Positions 18,701-25,852 of a DNA stretch of 64,000 nt are shown here, in pieces. The notes under the pieces are model-generated. The model was not told the origin of the DNA. It worked only from the letters and a program-made list of their open reading frames with translations, and searched no databases. Every line of letters begins with the position of its first letter. The first letter of the stretch is position 1. Source of the stretch: Myxococcales bacterium (lineage in GTDB: Bacteria; Myxococcota_A; UBA796; GCA-2862545); the NCBI GenBank assembly GCA_019634415.1, contig JAHQVJ010000243.1, forward strand, positions 1 through 64,000, read 5' to 3'. A program made the position numbers and the translations under genes.

Positions 18701-19895
18701 CTACTGGTCCTACTACGGCTACGAGTGCGAGCACTCCACCGCCACCTTCGACTCCGACGCCGACGGCATGGGGGACGGCCAGATCCAGCTGTTCCTGCCT
18801 GGTGAGACGATCCCGTGGGAGATCGTCCGGCTGGAGTGCGACAACTGCCCCGAGCAGTTCAACCCGAACCAGGTCGACACCGAGTGCGACGAGTTCGGCG
18901 ACCTGTGTGACGCCTGCCCCTTCACCCCCGTCGTTCGTCCCAATCCGAACATCGATCGTGATCTGGACTGCTTCGGTGACGAGTGCGACAACTGTGTGTC
19001 CACCCCCAACCCCGATCAGTACGACGAGGATCATGACTGGCAGGGGGACGCGTGCGACAACTGCATCGACGTCTTCAACCCGCCGGTGGAGATCCGGCCC
19101 GGGGTGTGGATCCAGTTCGACGAGGACGAGGACGGTGCCGGCGATGCGTGTGACAACTGCCTCGGGGTGGTGAATCCCGACCAGGCCGACACCGACGGCG
19201 ACGGGATCGGAGATGCCTGCGACGTCTGCCCCGAGGACGTCGATCCGTTGCAGCTGGACGCGGACAAGGACGGCGTGGGCGACGAGTGCGACAACTGTCC
19301 GGACTTCCCGAGCCCCGATCGCACCGACCAAGACGGGGACGGCCTGGGAGATGCCTGTGACAACTGCCGCCTCATCCCCAACATCGATCAGTACGACGTC
19401 GATCTCGACGGGGCCGGGGACGCCTGCGACACCTGCCTGCAGATTCCCAATCCGCAGCAGCGGGACGCCGACGCCGACGGCCGGGGAGATCTGTGCGACA
19501 ACTGCGAGGACGTCGCCAATCCCGATCAGAACGACACCGACAACGACGACGTCGGGGATGCCTGTGACAACTGTGGCGCGCGGCAGAACTTCGACCAGGA
19601 CGATCGCGATCGGGATGGCTTCGGCGACGCCTGCGATCTGTGTGATCTGCTCCGCACCGAGACCAACTTGGACCGCGACGCCGACGGGGTGGGCGACGAG
19701 TGCGACAACTGCCCCTCGCAGGCCAACCCCGATCAGGCCGACGAGGACGACGACGACATCGGGGACGTGTGCGACGAGCTCCAGATCCGCGGGGGAGGGC
19801 GCTTGTTCTATGGATGTGGTGGCCAGACGCTACCGGCACCTGCGTTCGGGCTGGGCCTGCTGTCGTTGCTGGCCGTGAGGCGGCGCAGGCGCTGA
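15720..19895 (+). CDS. Giant fusion of two TSP3-repeat / MYXO-CTERM proteins in one frame
   Basis: 1391 residues without a stop. GTG start overlaps the previous stop. Each half has the same plan. Half 1: signal peptide (MRALLAMVMGWLLLGHSTAHA), a GATase/ThuA-like domain (about 25-255, with DYVDAGGGVVLATGSF), thrombospondin type 3 repeats (about 340-655, units such as CDNCP-NPDQ-DxDxDGxGD), then FGGCAVGASTAGSW, a hydrophobic helix and ALRRRRG (about 685). Half 2 begins at once with LGLWVVISVLVTSASPAVAQ, a second signal-like segment (about 690-710), and repeats the plan, ending in YGCGGQ, a helix and RRRRR. TSP3 repeats bind calcium. The C-termini resemble MYXO-CTERM sorting tags. Normally these would be two genes; here the stop and new start are missing. 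Confidence 0.85.
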   Translation: MRALLAMVMGWLLLGHSTAHAQIAGVLGATGNPLALGTVRDALFCTGEFTAVHTIDVATQVPTLSDLQEHHAVIVFSDTAITDPVSFGDALADYVDAGGGVVLATGSFTNGKGIEGRFRSDGYAPVAWGNISDPGGNLGIVQEPEHAWLPLVSGHFTTNGVNVFDGGLASRQVDAEFEKSATVTARWSNGVPAIVLADTPANIGRVAVANLYPPSDAADKTSWVSATDGDRVMSNTLLWAMRYARPFGTCTNDDIAQDLDCDAIDAADERFVDLGDPQCAANIDPETGLPYDNADYYIDPGSFGCDYLVVGLDPDGDLLGGLGQPVALPNDDGVTIVALLDCDNCPFDYNPDQSDIDCDRIGDLCDSCPYIPDDGRNEDGDCFANACDNCVFVPNPDQADADLDFVGDLCDNCVEDFNPDQIDQDRDGWGDICDLCPVIPSKTQDDTDLDGVGDDCDNCPEEFNPDQSDIDGDEIGDACDVCPEEPSKVDDPDSDGDGVGDRCDNCPTQRNRNQLDSDLDNLGDACDNCPGHFDPTDGLGGVEQLDTDGDGVGNRCDVCPDTRDPAQLDSDLDGAGDACETCPFDFDLDFEDTDGDGFTDSCDRCILLWTRNNRDRDGDGVGNACDNCPDIANPDQFDDDGNGQGDACQVYALRGGGALFGGCAVGASTAGSWALLLGALLALRRRRGTLGLWVVISVLVTSASPAVAQPYRVALLSASSSADHAADARDLVMCAGRGLGLVIVGEPREAYEIERIDLFDVGSTTPLLEEVADYDALLVFNDVPFHDPVALGDVMAAYVEGGGGVVVAGQVFADGGKVEGRFDTQQMSPFEQPGTPVQPGGSLSIEVVEPLDQWGVGPVRGHVIFHGFNAFDGGTGSHHVQGLVPASGVDVLARWSNGEPAVVTRPPGVVGHGRIAALNMLPPSDRVDASHWNVDTDGGRLLNGALRWVLDWRIEPPCENEQLVQDLNCNGLDASDERFVEVDGQECLYDNADFYWSYYGYECEHSTATFDSDADGMGDGQIQLFLPGETIPWEIVRLECDNCPEQFNPNQVDTECDEFGDLCDACPFTPVVRPNPNIDRDLDCFGDECDNCVSTPNPDQYDEDHDWQGDACDNCIDVFNPPVEIRPGVWIQFDEDEDGAGDACDNCLGVVNPDQADTDGDGIGDACDVCPEDVDPLQLDADKDGVGDECDNCPDFPSPDRTDQDGDGLGDACDNCRLIPNIDQYDVDLDGAGDACDTCLQIPNPQQRDADADGRGDLCDNCEDVANPDQNDTDNDDVGDACDNCGARQNFDQDDRDRDGFGDACDLCDLLRTETNLDRDADGVGDECDNCPSQANPDQADEDDDDIGDVCDELQIRGGGRLFYGCGGQTLPAPAFGLGLLSLLAVRRRRR
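16740..19775 (+). repeat. Two arrays of thrombospondin type 3 repeats
   Basis: Arrays at about 16740-17670 and 18835-19775 encode Asp/Cys-rich calcium-binding units of roughly 25-35 residues (CDNCP, NPDQ, DxDxDGxGDxC). The DNA shows degenerate GGCGACGCCTGCGAC-type repeats, which could permit recombination between the two arrays. The arrays lie in the two paralogous halves of one reading frame. Confidence 0.85.
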
Positions 19896-19908
19896 TGCCC
19901 CTCAGCGC
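19889..19908. terminator. Candidate bidirectional hairpin between convergent genes
   Basis: 7-bp inverted repeat GCGCTGA/TCAGCGC with a 6-nt loop. Both arms contain the stop codons of the two convergent genes, which are only 6 bp apart. There is no T-run, so termination is an inference. Confidence 0.4.
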
Positions 19909-21782
19909 TCGCCCAAGCGGGGTCGGCCCGCGGCAGTGGTGCGCAGGTACTCCACGTACAGATCGCTGGCCTGCCGGTTCTCGAACACCACGAAGTGGCT
20001 GCCCCCGAACCACTGGTGGAACCCAGCGGTCAGGGTGCTCCCGTCGAAGGCCGTGACGTTGCCGAAGACCGGCAGCTCGGCGGCCTCTCCCGTGCGCAGC
20101 TGCACCGCCAGGGTGCTGGTGGCGGGGACGCCCACCAGCGGCAGGCGCGCGGCGGCGGCCTGCGCGATGGCCGTGCGGTAGGGCGTGGCGGCGTCCTCGG
20201 TGCCCGAGGTGTGCAGCACGGGGACGGGCGCGTGACCTGGCCAGGTGCCCGGCTGTGAGAACCAGTAGGGCGCATAGTTCGCCGGATCCGTGGGCTCTAC
20301 CAGCGTCTGCATGAGGCCCACCACGGGATGCAGTGGAGTGAGGGGCTCACCGTCCGCCAGATCGATGAGCTGACGGACGAGCAACGCGAAGTCCAGCGGA
20401 TCCTTGCGCTCCACGATGGTGATGGCGAGCACCGAGCCCGCTCCCGACAGGACCATGGCTTGCACGTCGTTGCCCACGAAGGGCGCGGCCAGGCCGCCCG
20501 TGAGGCCACCCTGGCTGTGGCCCATGAACAGCACGCGGCTCGGGTCGGTGGTGAAGCTGCGGCCGTCGGGGGCGCGGAACGTGTGTGGCTTGGCTGCCAG
20601 GGAGCGTGCCAGGTAGATCGCGTCCACCGCGCCTTGGCGGAAGTTCGTGATCCCCGACTCCGGGTTGACGATGTTGAAGTGGTCCAGCGAGCCCGCTCGA
20701 TCTCCCCCTGGCCGAGAGCCGTGCAGCGGCTGATCGATGCCGAGCCCGATCAGTCCGACCTCACCCAGACGATTCATGACCTCGAGGTTGCGCGAGCTGT
20801 CGCAGAAGCCGCGATACGCGCCGCCAGTCCCGTGCTGGTAGATCACCACCGCCCAGCCCTCGGGCGGAGCTTCCGTGAGGGGGGTGCACACCGCCAGGCG
20901 CATCTCGTCGAAGCCGGAGAGTACCGGCTCTCCTTGCTCGTCGAAGCGAAGGCCGCCTCCCTCGAGGGTGTAGGGCGGCTCGCCGTGGGTGAAGACGGGC
21001 GTCATGTAGCGGGTGCGCCAGGCGGTGTACGTGTCCTGGTCGGAGAGGTGCTCGAGGGTGCGCGCACCCAGATCCGCCGGGGCCACTCGTCGCTGCGCGA
21101 ACGCAGCCAGCTTCGCCATCTCCTCCACCGGATCTTGCGTGGTGAAGGTGGTGGCGATGGCGAGGTCGTCGGGGTGTAGATCCAGGGAGAACAGGGCGCG
21201 AACGAGGTCGGCGTCGTGGTCTGGGTGGCCGGGCTGCAGCGTGCCCGCCCATCCCTCGTGGCGCGTCGCTGCTCGGGTGGTGACGATCAGGGCGTACTTG
21301 GTGCGCGGCCGCAAGGGGAAGCCGTACAGCGGCGCCACCGCGAGCTGATGCTCGGGCATGTACACCGAGCCCACGAAGGCGTTCTGCTGCCACAGCACGG
21401 GCACGCGCTCGCCCCAATAGGGAGACTGGGGGTCGACGTCCACCAGCAGCAGCGACGACTCCGGATCCAGCAACGACTGCTCCGGATCCGGCAGCGTCAG
21501 GGGATCGAGCGGTCCGTCGAAGCCCAGGTAGACTGGGCTGTTGGTGCCGAATCCCACGTGGGCCTCGGCCAGCTCGATGTAGTCGGCCAACAGATCTGCC
21601 GCGAAGGGGTTGGGGAACGCCGTCATGGCCAACGTTCCGTCGTCGTCCAGGCGACGATCCGAGGGCCACGGGCTGGACCAGAAGCCGACCCCGTCGGGTT
21701 GGTAGAGCGGCCGCGGGCCGACGGCGGTGGGCGCCTCCGTGCAGGCAAGGAGCGCTAGGGTCAGCGGGATCATCGCGTGCAT
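19902..21782 (-). CDS. Secreted alpha/beta-hydrolase lipoprotein
   Basis: 626 residues. The signal peptide MHAMIPLTLALLAC ends in a lipobox-like LLAC. Residues about 330-626 carry an alpha/beta-hydrolase core: an oxyanion-type YQHGTGG, the nucleophile elbow FMGHSQGG, and a late His in GGSHFVVF. The long N-terminal part (Big/Ig-like strands, including PLRPRTKYALIVTTRAA) is typical of large extracellular esterase/lipase-like proteins of Myxococcota. Two starts (21782 and 21773) give nearly the same protein and neither has a clear ribosome site. Divergent from purC with a 67-bp gap. Substrate unknown; ester hydrolysis is the family expectation. Confidence 0.78.
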   Translation of the reverse strand: MHAMIPLTLALLACTEAPTAVGPRPLYQPDGVGFWSSPWPSDRRLDDDGTLAMTAFPNPFAADLLADYIELAEAHVGFGTNSPVYLGFDGPLDPLTLPDPEQSLLDPESSLLLVDVDPQSPYWGERVPVLWQQNAFVGSVYMPEHQLAVAPLYGFPLRPRTKYALIVTTRAATRHEGWAGTLQPGHPDHDADLVRALFSLDLHPDDLAIATTFTTQDPVEEMAKLAAFAQRRVAPADLGARTLEHLSDQDTYTAWRTRYMTPVFTHGEPPYTLEGGGLRFDEQGEPVLSGFDEMRLAVCTPLTEAPPEGWAVVIYQHGTGGAYRGFCDSSRNLEVMNRLGEVGLIGLGIDQPLHGSRPGGDRAGSLDHFNIVNPESGITNFRQGAVDAIYLARSLAAKPHTFRAPDGRSFTTDPSRVLFMGHSQGGLTGGLAAPFVGNDVQAMVLSGAGSVLAITIVERKDPLDFALLVRQLIDLADGEPLTPLHPVVGLMQTLVEPTDPANYAPYWFSQPGTWPGHAPVPVLHTSGTEDAATPYRTAIAQAAAARLPLVGVPATSTLAVQLRTGEAAELPVFGNVTAFDGSTLTAGFHQWFGGSHFVVFENRQASDLYVEYLRTTAAGRPRLGER

Positions 21783-21849
21783 GCGGCGGAGTATCGCCGT
21801 GCTCGCAGGGGGGCGACCGGATACGGCCGCCCGTCGACAGGATGGACAG

Positions 21850-22557
21850 ATGGAGATGGGTCGCCTGCTGTACGAGGGCAAGTCGAAGAAGGTCTTCGAG
21901 ACCTCGGATCCCGATCGCGTCGTCGTGCGATTCACCGACGAGGCCACGGCTTTCAACGCCAAGAAGCGGGCCACCGTCGCTCACAAGGCCCGGGTGAACT
22001 GCGCCATCAGCGTGCGGCTCTTCCGTGAGGTGGAGCAGGCCGGTGTCCGGCACCACGTGGTGGAGCAGCGCAGCGAGACGGACCTGCTGTGCGAGCGGGT
22101 GGAGATCATCCCCGTCGAGGTCGTGGTCCGCAACGTCGTGGCCGGTAGCTTCGCGCGTCGGTACGGGCTGACGGACGGACAGCCGCTGCATCGACCCGTG
22201 CTCGAGTGGTTCTACAAGTCGGATGCGCTCGATGATCCGCTCGTGGGAGACGACGCGGTGGTCTGCCTGGGATGGGCTGCGGAGTGGGAGCTGCAGTTCA
22301 TGCGGGAAGCGGCGCTCACCGTCAACCAGGTGCTGACCGCGTTCTGGGCCGAGCACGGCATCGATCTGGTGGACGCCAAGTACGAGTTCGGTCGACAGAA
22401 CGGGCGCCTGCTGCTGGCGGACGAGCTCACCCCCGACGGCTCGAGGCTGTGGGAGCAGGGGACCGGTCGTCCCTTCGACAAGGATGTGTTTCGCAAGGAC
22501 CTGGCCGATCTGTCCGAGACGTACCGAGAGCTCCTCGGCCGGATCACGGGCGGCTGA
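21850..22557 (+). CDS. purC: Phosphoribosylaminoimidazole-succinocarboxamide synthase
   Basis: 235 residues, normal for bacterial PurC, which joins CAIR and aspartate using ATP in purine synthesis. Seen: the N-terminal nucleotide segment LLYEGKSKKVFET, FTDEATAFN, the EIIPVEVVVRNVVAGSFARR signature with Arg/Asp ligands, VDAKYEFG, and the C-terminal ADELTPDGSRLW. The ATG at 21850 is supported by the conserved MEMGRLLYEGK start; an ATG two codons later is possible. The PurF-like gene starts 2 nt after the stop, so they are likely co-transcribed. Confidence 0.95.
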   Translation: MEMGRLLYEGKSKKVFETSDPDRVVVRFTDEATAFNAKKRATVAHKARVNCAISVRLFREVEQAGVRHHVVEQRSETDLLCERVEIIPVEVVVRNVVAGSFARRYGLTDGQPLHRPVLEWFYKSDALDDPLVGDDAVVCLGWAAEWELQFMREAALTVNQVLTAFWAEHGIDLVDAKYEFGRQNGRLLLADELTPDGSRLWEQGTGRPFDKDVFRKDLADLSETYRELLGRITGG

Positions 22558-22559
22558 CC

Positions 22560-23966
22560 GTGGGACCTCCAGGGGGATTCGCCGACGGGTGTGGTCTGTT
22601 CGGCGTGAGCGGCCATCGGCAGGCGGCGCGGCTCACGGCGACGGGGCTGCGGGTGTTGCGCCATCGTGGGTCCGTCGGGGTCGCCGTGGCCTCCAGTGAC
22701 GGACACGGCCTGCGCTGGGCGGAGGCTCGCGACCATACGGGGGAGGCCGTCGTCGACCCCGATCTGCACGCCCTCGAAGGATCGCTGTCCTGCGGAGCGG
22801 TGTGGGGGCGTCGCTGGGAGGGGGAGCTGGGCGCCGAGGCCGAGACCGCCGTCAGCGAGATGGTCCGCGGGCGCACGCGGGCGGGGGAGGTGGTGGCCAC
22901 CGTGAGCGGTCACTTCACCAACGGCTTGCGGCTCCGTCGAGAGCTGGAGCAGTCGGGCGCCGTGTTCAGGACGTCCTCCGACGCCGAACTGCTCCTGCAC
23001 CTCGTGGCCCACTCGGGGCAGCGCACCTTCGTGAATCGGCTGGTGGACGCGTTGTGGAAGGTGCGCGGCGCCTACGCCATCTTGGTGATGGCGGAGGACC
23101 GCCTGGTGGCGGTGCGCGACCCCAGTGGATTCCGCCCGCTGGTGCTGGGGCGGGTGGAGGAGGCCATGGTGGTGGCCTCCGAGGATGCGGCGATCCGATT
23201 CGCCGGCGGCCAGCTCCACCGCGAGGTGCGGCCGGGCGAGATGGTGGTGCTGGAGGGGCGCACGGAGCAAGCGCTGCGGCCGTTCCCCGAGGCTGCCATC
23301 CGCGTCTGCAGCCACGAGCTGGTGTCGCTGGCTCGGGTAGACGCCAACACCTTCGGCTGCGCCACCTTCACCGCGCGCACGGCGCTCGGGGCGCGGCTCG
23401 CCCGGGAGCAGCGTTGCGCGGACGCGGAGGTCGTGGTGGCGCTACCCGGGGCCGAGGCCCAGGCGCAGGGGTTCGCCCAGCTGAGCGGGCTGCCCGTGGC
23501 CGAGGGCTTGTTGGCCGAGACCAACGGCGCCACCCACGTGCAGTGGCGTCCCGTGGCGGCTGCCATCGCGGGGCGCTCGGTGTGCGTGGTGGCGGCGACG
23601 GTGGTGCAGGGGCGCGTGGCCCGCGGTGCGCTGGCGGCACTCGTCGCTGGAGGCGCGAGCGAAGTCCACCTGCGGGTCGCATCGCCATGGATCCGTCTGG
23701 GCTGCCCCTACGGCGTGGCCAGTCCCACCACCGACGAGCTGCTCCATCGGCGCCTGGATGCGGATCCGGCGACGTTGCTGGGGGCGAGCAGCGTGGGCTT
23801 CTTGTCGCTGGACGGTATGTCCGACGTGCTAGCAGGAATGCCCGGTGCGCCGAGGGGGTTCTGCCAGGGCTGCTTCTCCGGGGATCTGCCCATTCCCCCG
23901 GAGGAGCCCGACGATCAGCTGCCTTTGTTCCACGATGGAGGCGAGGGAACCGATCCCGTACAGTGA
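22560..23966 (+). CDS. PurF-like protein with degenerate glutaminase and phosphoribosyltransferase sites
   Basis: 468 residues, GTG start 2 nt after purC. Overall collinear with amidophosphoribosyltransferase: DGCGLFGVSG (Cys11, like the Cys freed by propeptide removal in PurF), TSSDAELLLHLV, VRGAYAILVM, RDPSGFRPL, VVASEDAA, REVRPGEMVVLE, LARVDANTFG. Key residues are lost. The HVRYST glutaminase segment reads GAVWGRRWEG. The oxyanion NGN reads SGH. YVGRTFI reads NGATHVQ. The PRPP loop VVDDSIVRGTT reads VVAATVVQGRV, so the two Asp that hold PRPP are Ala. The sequence has no frameshift and looks maintained, hence a pseudoenzyme or an altered activity rather than a pseudogene. A genuine purF presumably exists elsewhere. 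Confidence 0.82.
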   Translation: MGPPGGFADGCGLFGVSGHRQAARLTATGLRVLRHRGSVGVAVASSDGHGLRWAEARDHTGEAVVDPDLHALEGSLSCGAVWGRRWEGELGAEAETAVSEMVRGRTRAGEVVATVSGHFTNGLRLRRELEQSGAVFRTSSDAELLLHLVAHSGQRTFVNRLVDALWKVRGAYAILVMAEDRLVAVRDPSGFRPLVLGRVEEAMVVASEDAAIRFAGGQLHREVRPGEMVVLEGRTEQALRPFPEAAIRVCSHELVSLARVDANTFGCATFTARTALGARLAREQRCADAEVVVALPGAEAQAQGFAQLSGLPVAEGLLAETNGATHVQWRPVAAAIAGRSVCVVAATVVQGRVARGALAALVAGGASEVHLRVASPWIRLGCPYGVASPTTDELLHRRLDADPATLLGASSVGFLSLDGMSDVLAGMPGAPRGFCQGCFSGDLPIPPEEPDDQLPLFHDGGEGTDPVQ

Positions 23967-24012
23967 ACGGATGGCAAACGAGGGTACACTTGAGACGTCC
24001 GGGAGATCGTCC

Positions 24013-24834
24013 ATGTCCATGCTCGTCGCGATGTCCGCCCTCTCTACGTCAGCCCTCGCACAGGCGCCCGCTCAAGTTCGGGTCCGGCAAGTCGCGCAAG
24101 CGCAAGAGCGCCACTGTCGGCTGCGAGAAGCGGACTACGTCGAGATTCGCCAGAACCTCCGGTCCCTTCGGCGCTCCAAGGGCGGCGGCACCCTGGTGGT
24201 CGCTGGCGACGGGCCGAGCTGTGAAGCTGCGCTGCAGGCGATCATCGAGAACGATCCGCTGCTGAACGTGCGCATGGTGGACGCCCCTCGTGGCGAGGCC
24301 GTGGGCTACATGGCGGGGATCGCGGACGGGTCTGGCGAGTGTGCTGCGGTCCTGCGCCCCAACGACGACGGGTGGGCGCTGGTGTCGGTGGGGGACTGCG
24401 AGGCTCCCCGAGTGAACCAGCCGCGGGCCTTCACGCTGTCGTACTGGGAGCCCACGGGCGTCAGCTTGCGCTGGAACGAGCGGCTCTTCGATGGCTTCTT
24501 CATGCTCATGGACGGCGCGTACCAGATCGACGAGAGCGCGGTCGGTCAGCTCGGACCCTCCTGGCGCGTGCTGGGCGGCGTGGACATGACCCGCGGGCCG
24601 TTGTCTGGCGCGTACGTGGGGACTCGGCTCGGAGTTCGCCACGTGACCACCCGCGAAGGTGAAGACACCGACGCGGTGCTGCAGATGGCCGTGGGGCATC
24701 GCTGGATCGCCGGTACCACCACGCTGCAGATCGGTGGGGGTGTGTTGGCCCGGGTGCCGATGTTCGAGGGGCTGCAGCGCGAGACGCTGCACCCGCTCCT
24801 CGAGATCCGACTGGGCGTCGCTCCGCGCCAGTAG
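24013..24834 (+). CDS. Secreted, possibly outer-membrane protein of unknown function
   Basis: 273 residues. The ATG at 24013 follows GGGAG by about 8 nt and gives a signal peptide MSMLVAMSALSTSALAQ; an upstream in-frame ATG at 23971 would add 14 residues before it and is less likely. The C-terminal 120 residues alternate hydrophobic and polar residues with Gly turns (WRVLGGVDMTRGPLSGAYVG, TRLGVRHV, GTTTLQIGGGVLARV, HPLLEIRLGVAPRQ), as in small outer-membrane beta-barrels. Follows the PurF-like gene by 46 bp. No family recognised. Confidence 0.6.
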   Translation: MSMLVAMSALSTSALAQAPAQVRVRQVAQAQERHCRLREADYVEIRQNLRSLRRSKGGGTLVVAGDGPSCEAALQAIIENDPLLNVRMVDAPRGEAVGYMAGIADGSGECAAVLRPNDDGWALVSVGDCEAPRVNQPRAFTLSYWEPTGVSLRWNERLFDGFFMLMDGAYQIDESAVGQLGPSWRVLGGVDMTRGPLSGAYVGTRLGVRHVTTREGEDTDAVLQMAVGHRWIAGTTTLQIGGGVLARVPMFEGLQRETLHPLLEIRLGVAPRQ

Positions 24835-24863
24835 CGACCTCAGACGCAGCTCTGTGCTCGGTG

Positions 24864-24900
24864 GGCGGGGTGGGAGTCCGGTGGTGACTTCCACCCCGCC
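24864..24900 (+). terminator. Strong hairpin after the secreted-protein gene
   Basis: 15-bp arms GGCGGGGTGGGAGTC (24864-24878) and GACTTCCACCCCGCC (24886-24900) with one G-U pair and a 7-nt loop, 30 bp after the stop at 24834. No T-run follows, so it may be a factor-assisted terminator. Confidence 0.6.
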
Positions 24901-25141
24901 CGCGCGCGTTTCGAGGCCTGGTCCGAGGCCCGGTAGCGGTATTGACACGCGCGGGTGTCGCAGGTGTGCGCAGGCGTAACAGATGCGGTTGTGACGCGCG
25001 TGATCACCAAGTTCCCCTTGGCGTTTCGGAACTGAATCTCCCCTCATGGGTTGCGTGGCGGACGCTCACCGTCACAGAATGCCGCGTTCAGTCACCGAAC
25101 ATCGTTTCCGCGGGCACCGTTGTCCGCGGGGGGGGAGCACT
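24901..25141. other. Intergenic region without a gene
   Basis: 241 bp between the hairpin and the lipoprotein gene; together with 24835-24900 it is the only gene-free stretch over 300 bp in the window. It should contain the promoter of the lipoprotein/TonB receptor pair. It holds a TTGACA at 24942 but no convincing -10 at normal spacing, and a short palindrome CCAAGTTCCCCTTGG around 25008. No tRNA or ORF is supported. Confidence 0.5.
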
Positions 25142-25852
25142 ATGAAGCGCTTCTATGCGTTTGGCCTTCTCGCAGGAATGACATCCTGCCTGAATGCGCC
25201 AACGCTCGTGTCCATCAACCCGGAGCATGCCTACGTCGACGGCTGCGTCGATGTGGTCATCCAGGGTCATCACCTCGGAACCACCGCCACAGCGAGTATC
25301 AGCAACGACAACTTCGAGAGCGAGTTCGATGTGACCGCGCCCGAAGAGGACCCGGACATCGACGACCATCGCGAAGATGTGGGCTTCCTCTACACGGGCA
25401 CCGTTCCTCCGTCCCCGTCGACGTTCCGCGGCTTCTACGACGTGAACCTCACGGTGGACGGCGAGGAGCTGAAGCTGTTCAAGGGCTTCTACTACCAGAG
25501 CTGCCCCGGTAGCTTCGCGATCGATGCCTATGACATTCCGGCCTCTGCCCCCTCCGGAACGCTCATGAGCTTCGAAGGGTGCTCGTTGGACGACCAGGTC
25601 AACCTGGTGTTCACCGACGATGCCTGCAACGAGGTCGGTGCCACCGGCGTCGTGCCCCTCACCTCCGAGTGCGGCACGGCACGGGTCACGGCCGAGGTGC
25701 CCGACATCGGGCCTGGCAGCTTCTTCGTGACGGCTGTGCACGATGACGGCACCGTCAACGCGTTCGGACAGTACACGTCCCCCAAGAAGAAGAAGGGCCC
25801 TGCGTGTGACGGCATGCCCATCGAGATCACCGGCCGGCGAGGTGCCCGATGA
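25142..25852 (+). CDS. Lipoprotein with IPT-like fold, partner of TonB receptor
   Basis: 236 residues. ATG preceded by a G-rich site GGGGGAG at 5 nt. The signal MKRFYAFGLLAGMTSC ends in a Cys that may be lipidated, though MTSC is a poor lipobox. The mature protein has Ig-like/IPT-style strands (VSINPEHAYVDGCVDVVIQGHHLG) twice, with the second unit around VPLTSECGTARVTAEVPDIG. Its stop overlaps the ATG of the TonB-dependent receptor (ATGA), so the two are translationally coupled; a surface partner of the receptor is plausible. Function unknown. Confidence 0.65.
   Translation: MKRFYAFGLLAGMTSCLNAPTLVSINPEHAYVDGCVDVVIQGHHLGTTATASISNDNFESEFDVTAPEEDPDIDDHREDVGFLYTGTVPPSPSTFRGFYDVNLTVDGEELKLFKGFYYQSCPGSFAIDAYDIPASAPSGTLMSFEGCSLDDQVNLVFTDDACNEVGATGVVPLTSECGTARVTAEVPDIGPGSFFVTAVHDDGTVNAFGQYTSPKKKKGPACDGMPIEITGRRGAR

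Noticed and set aside
15720..19895. Annotating two separate genes split near 17780
   Set aside because: No stop codon exists between the halves and no good ribosome site precedes a plausible second start, so the single frame is what the sequence shows.
22560..23966. PurF-like gene as an ordinary amidophosphoribosyltransferase or a pseudogene
   Set aside because: The catalytic motifs are replaced, so it is not ordinary. The frame is intact over 468 codons with conserved non-catalytic blocks, so it is not a decayed pseudogene.
24942..24970. TTGACA as a sigma-70 promoter for the lipoprotein/TonB receptor pair
   Set aside because: No -10-like hexamer lies 16-18 nt downstream, so the match is probably chance.
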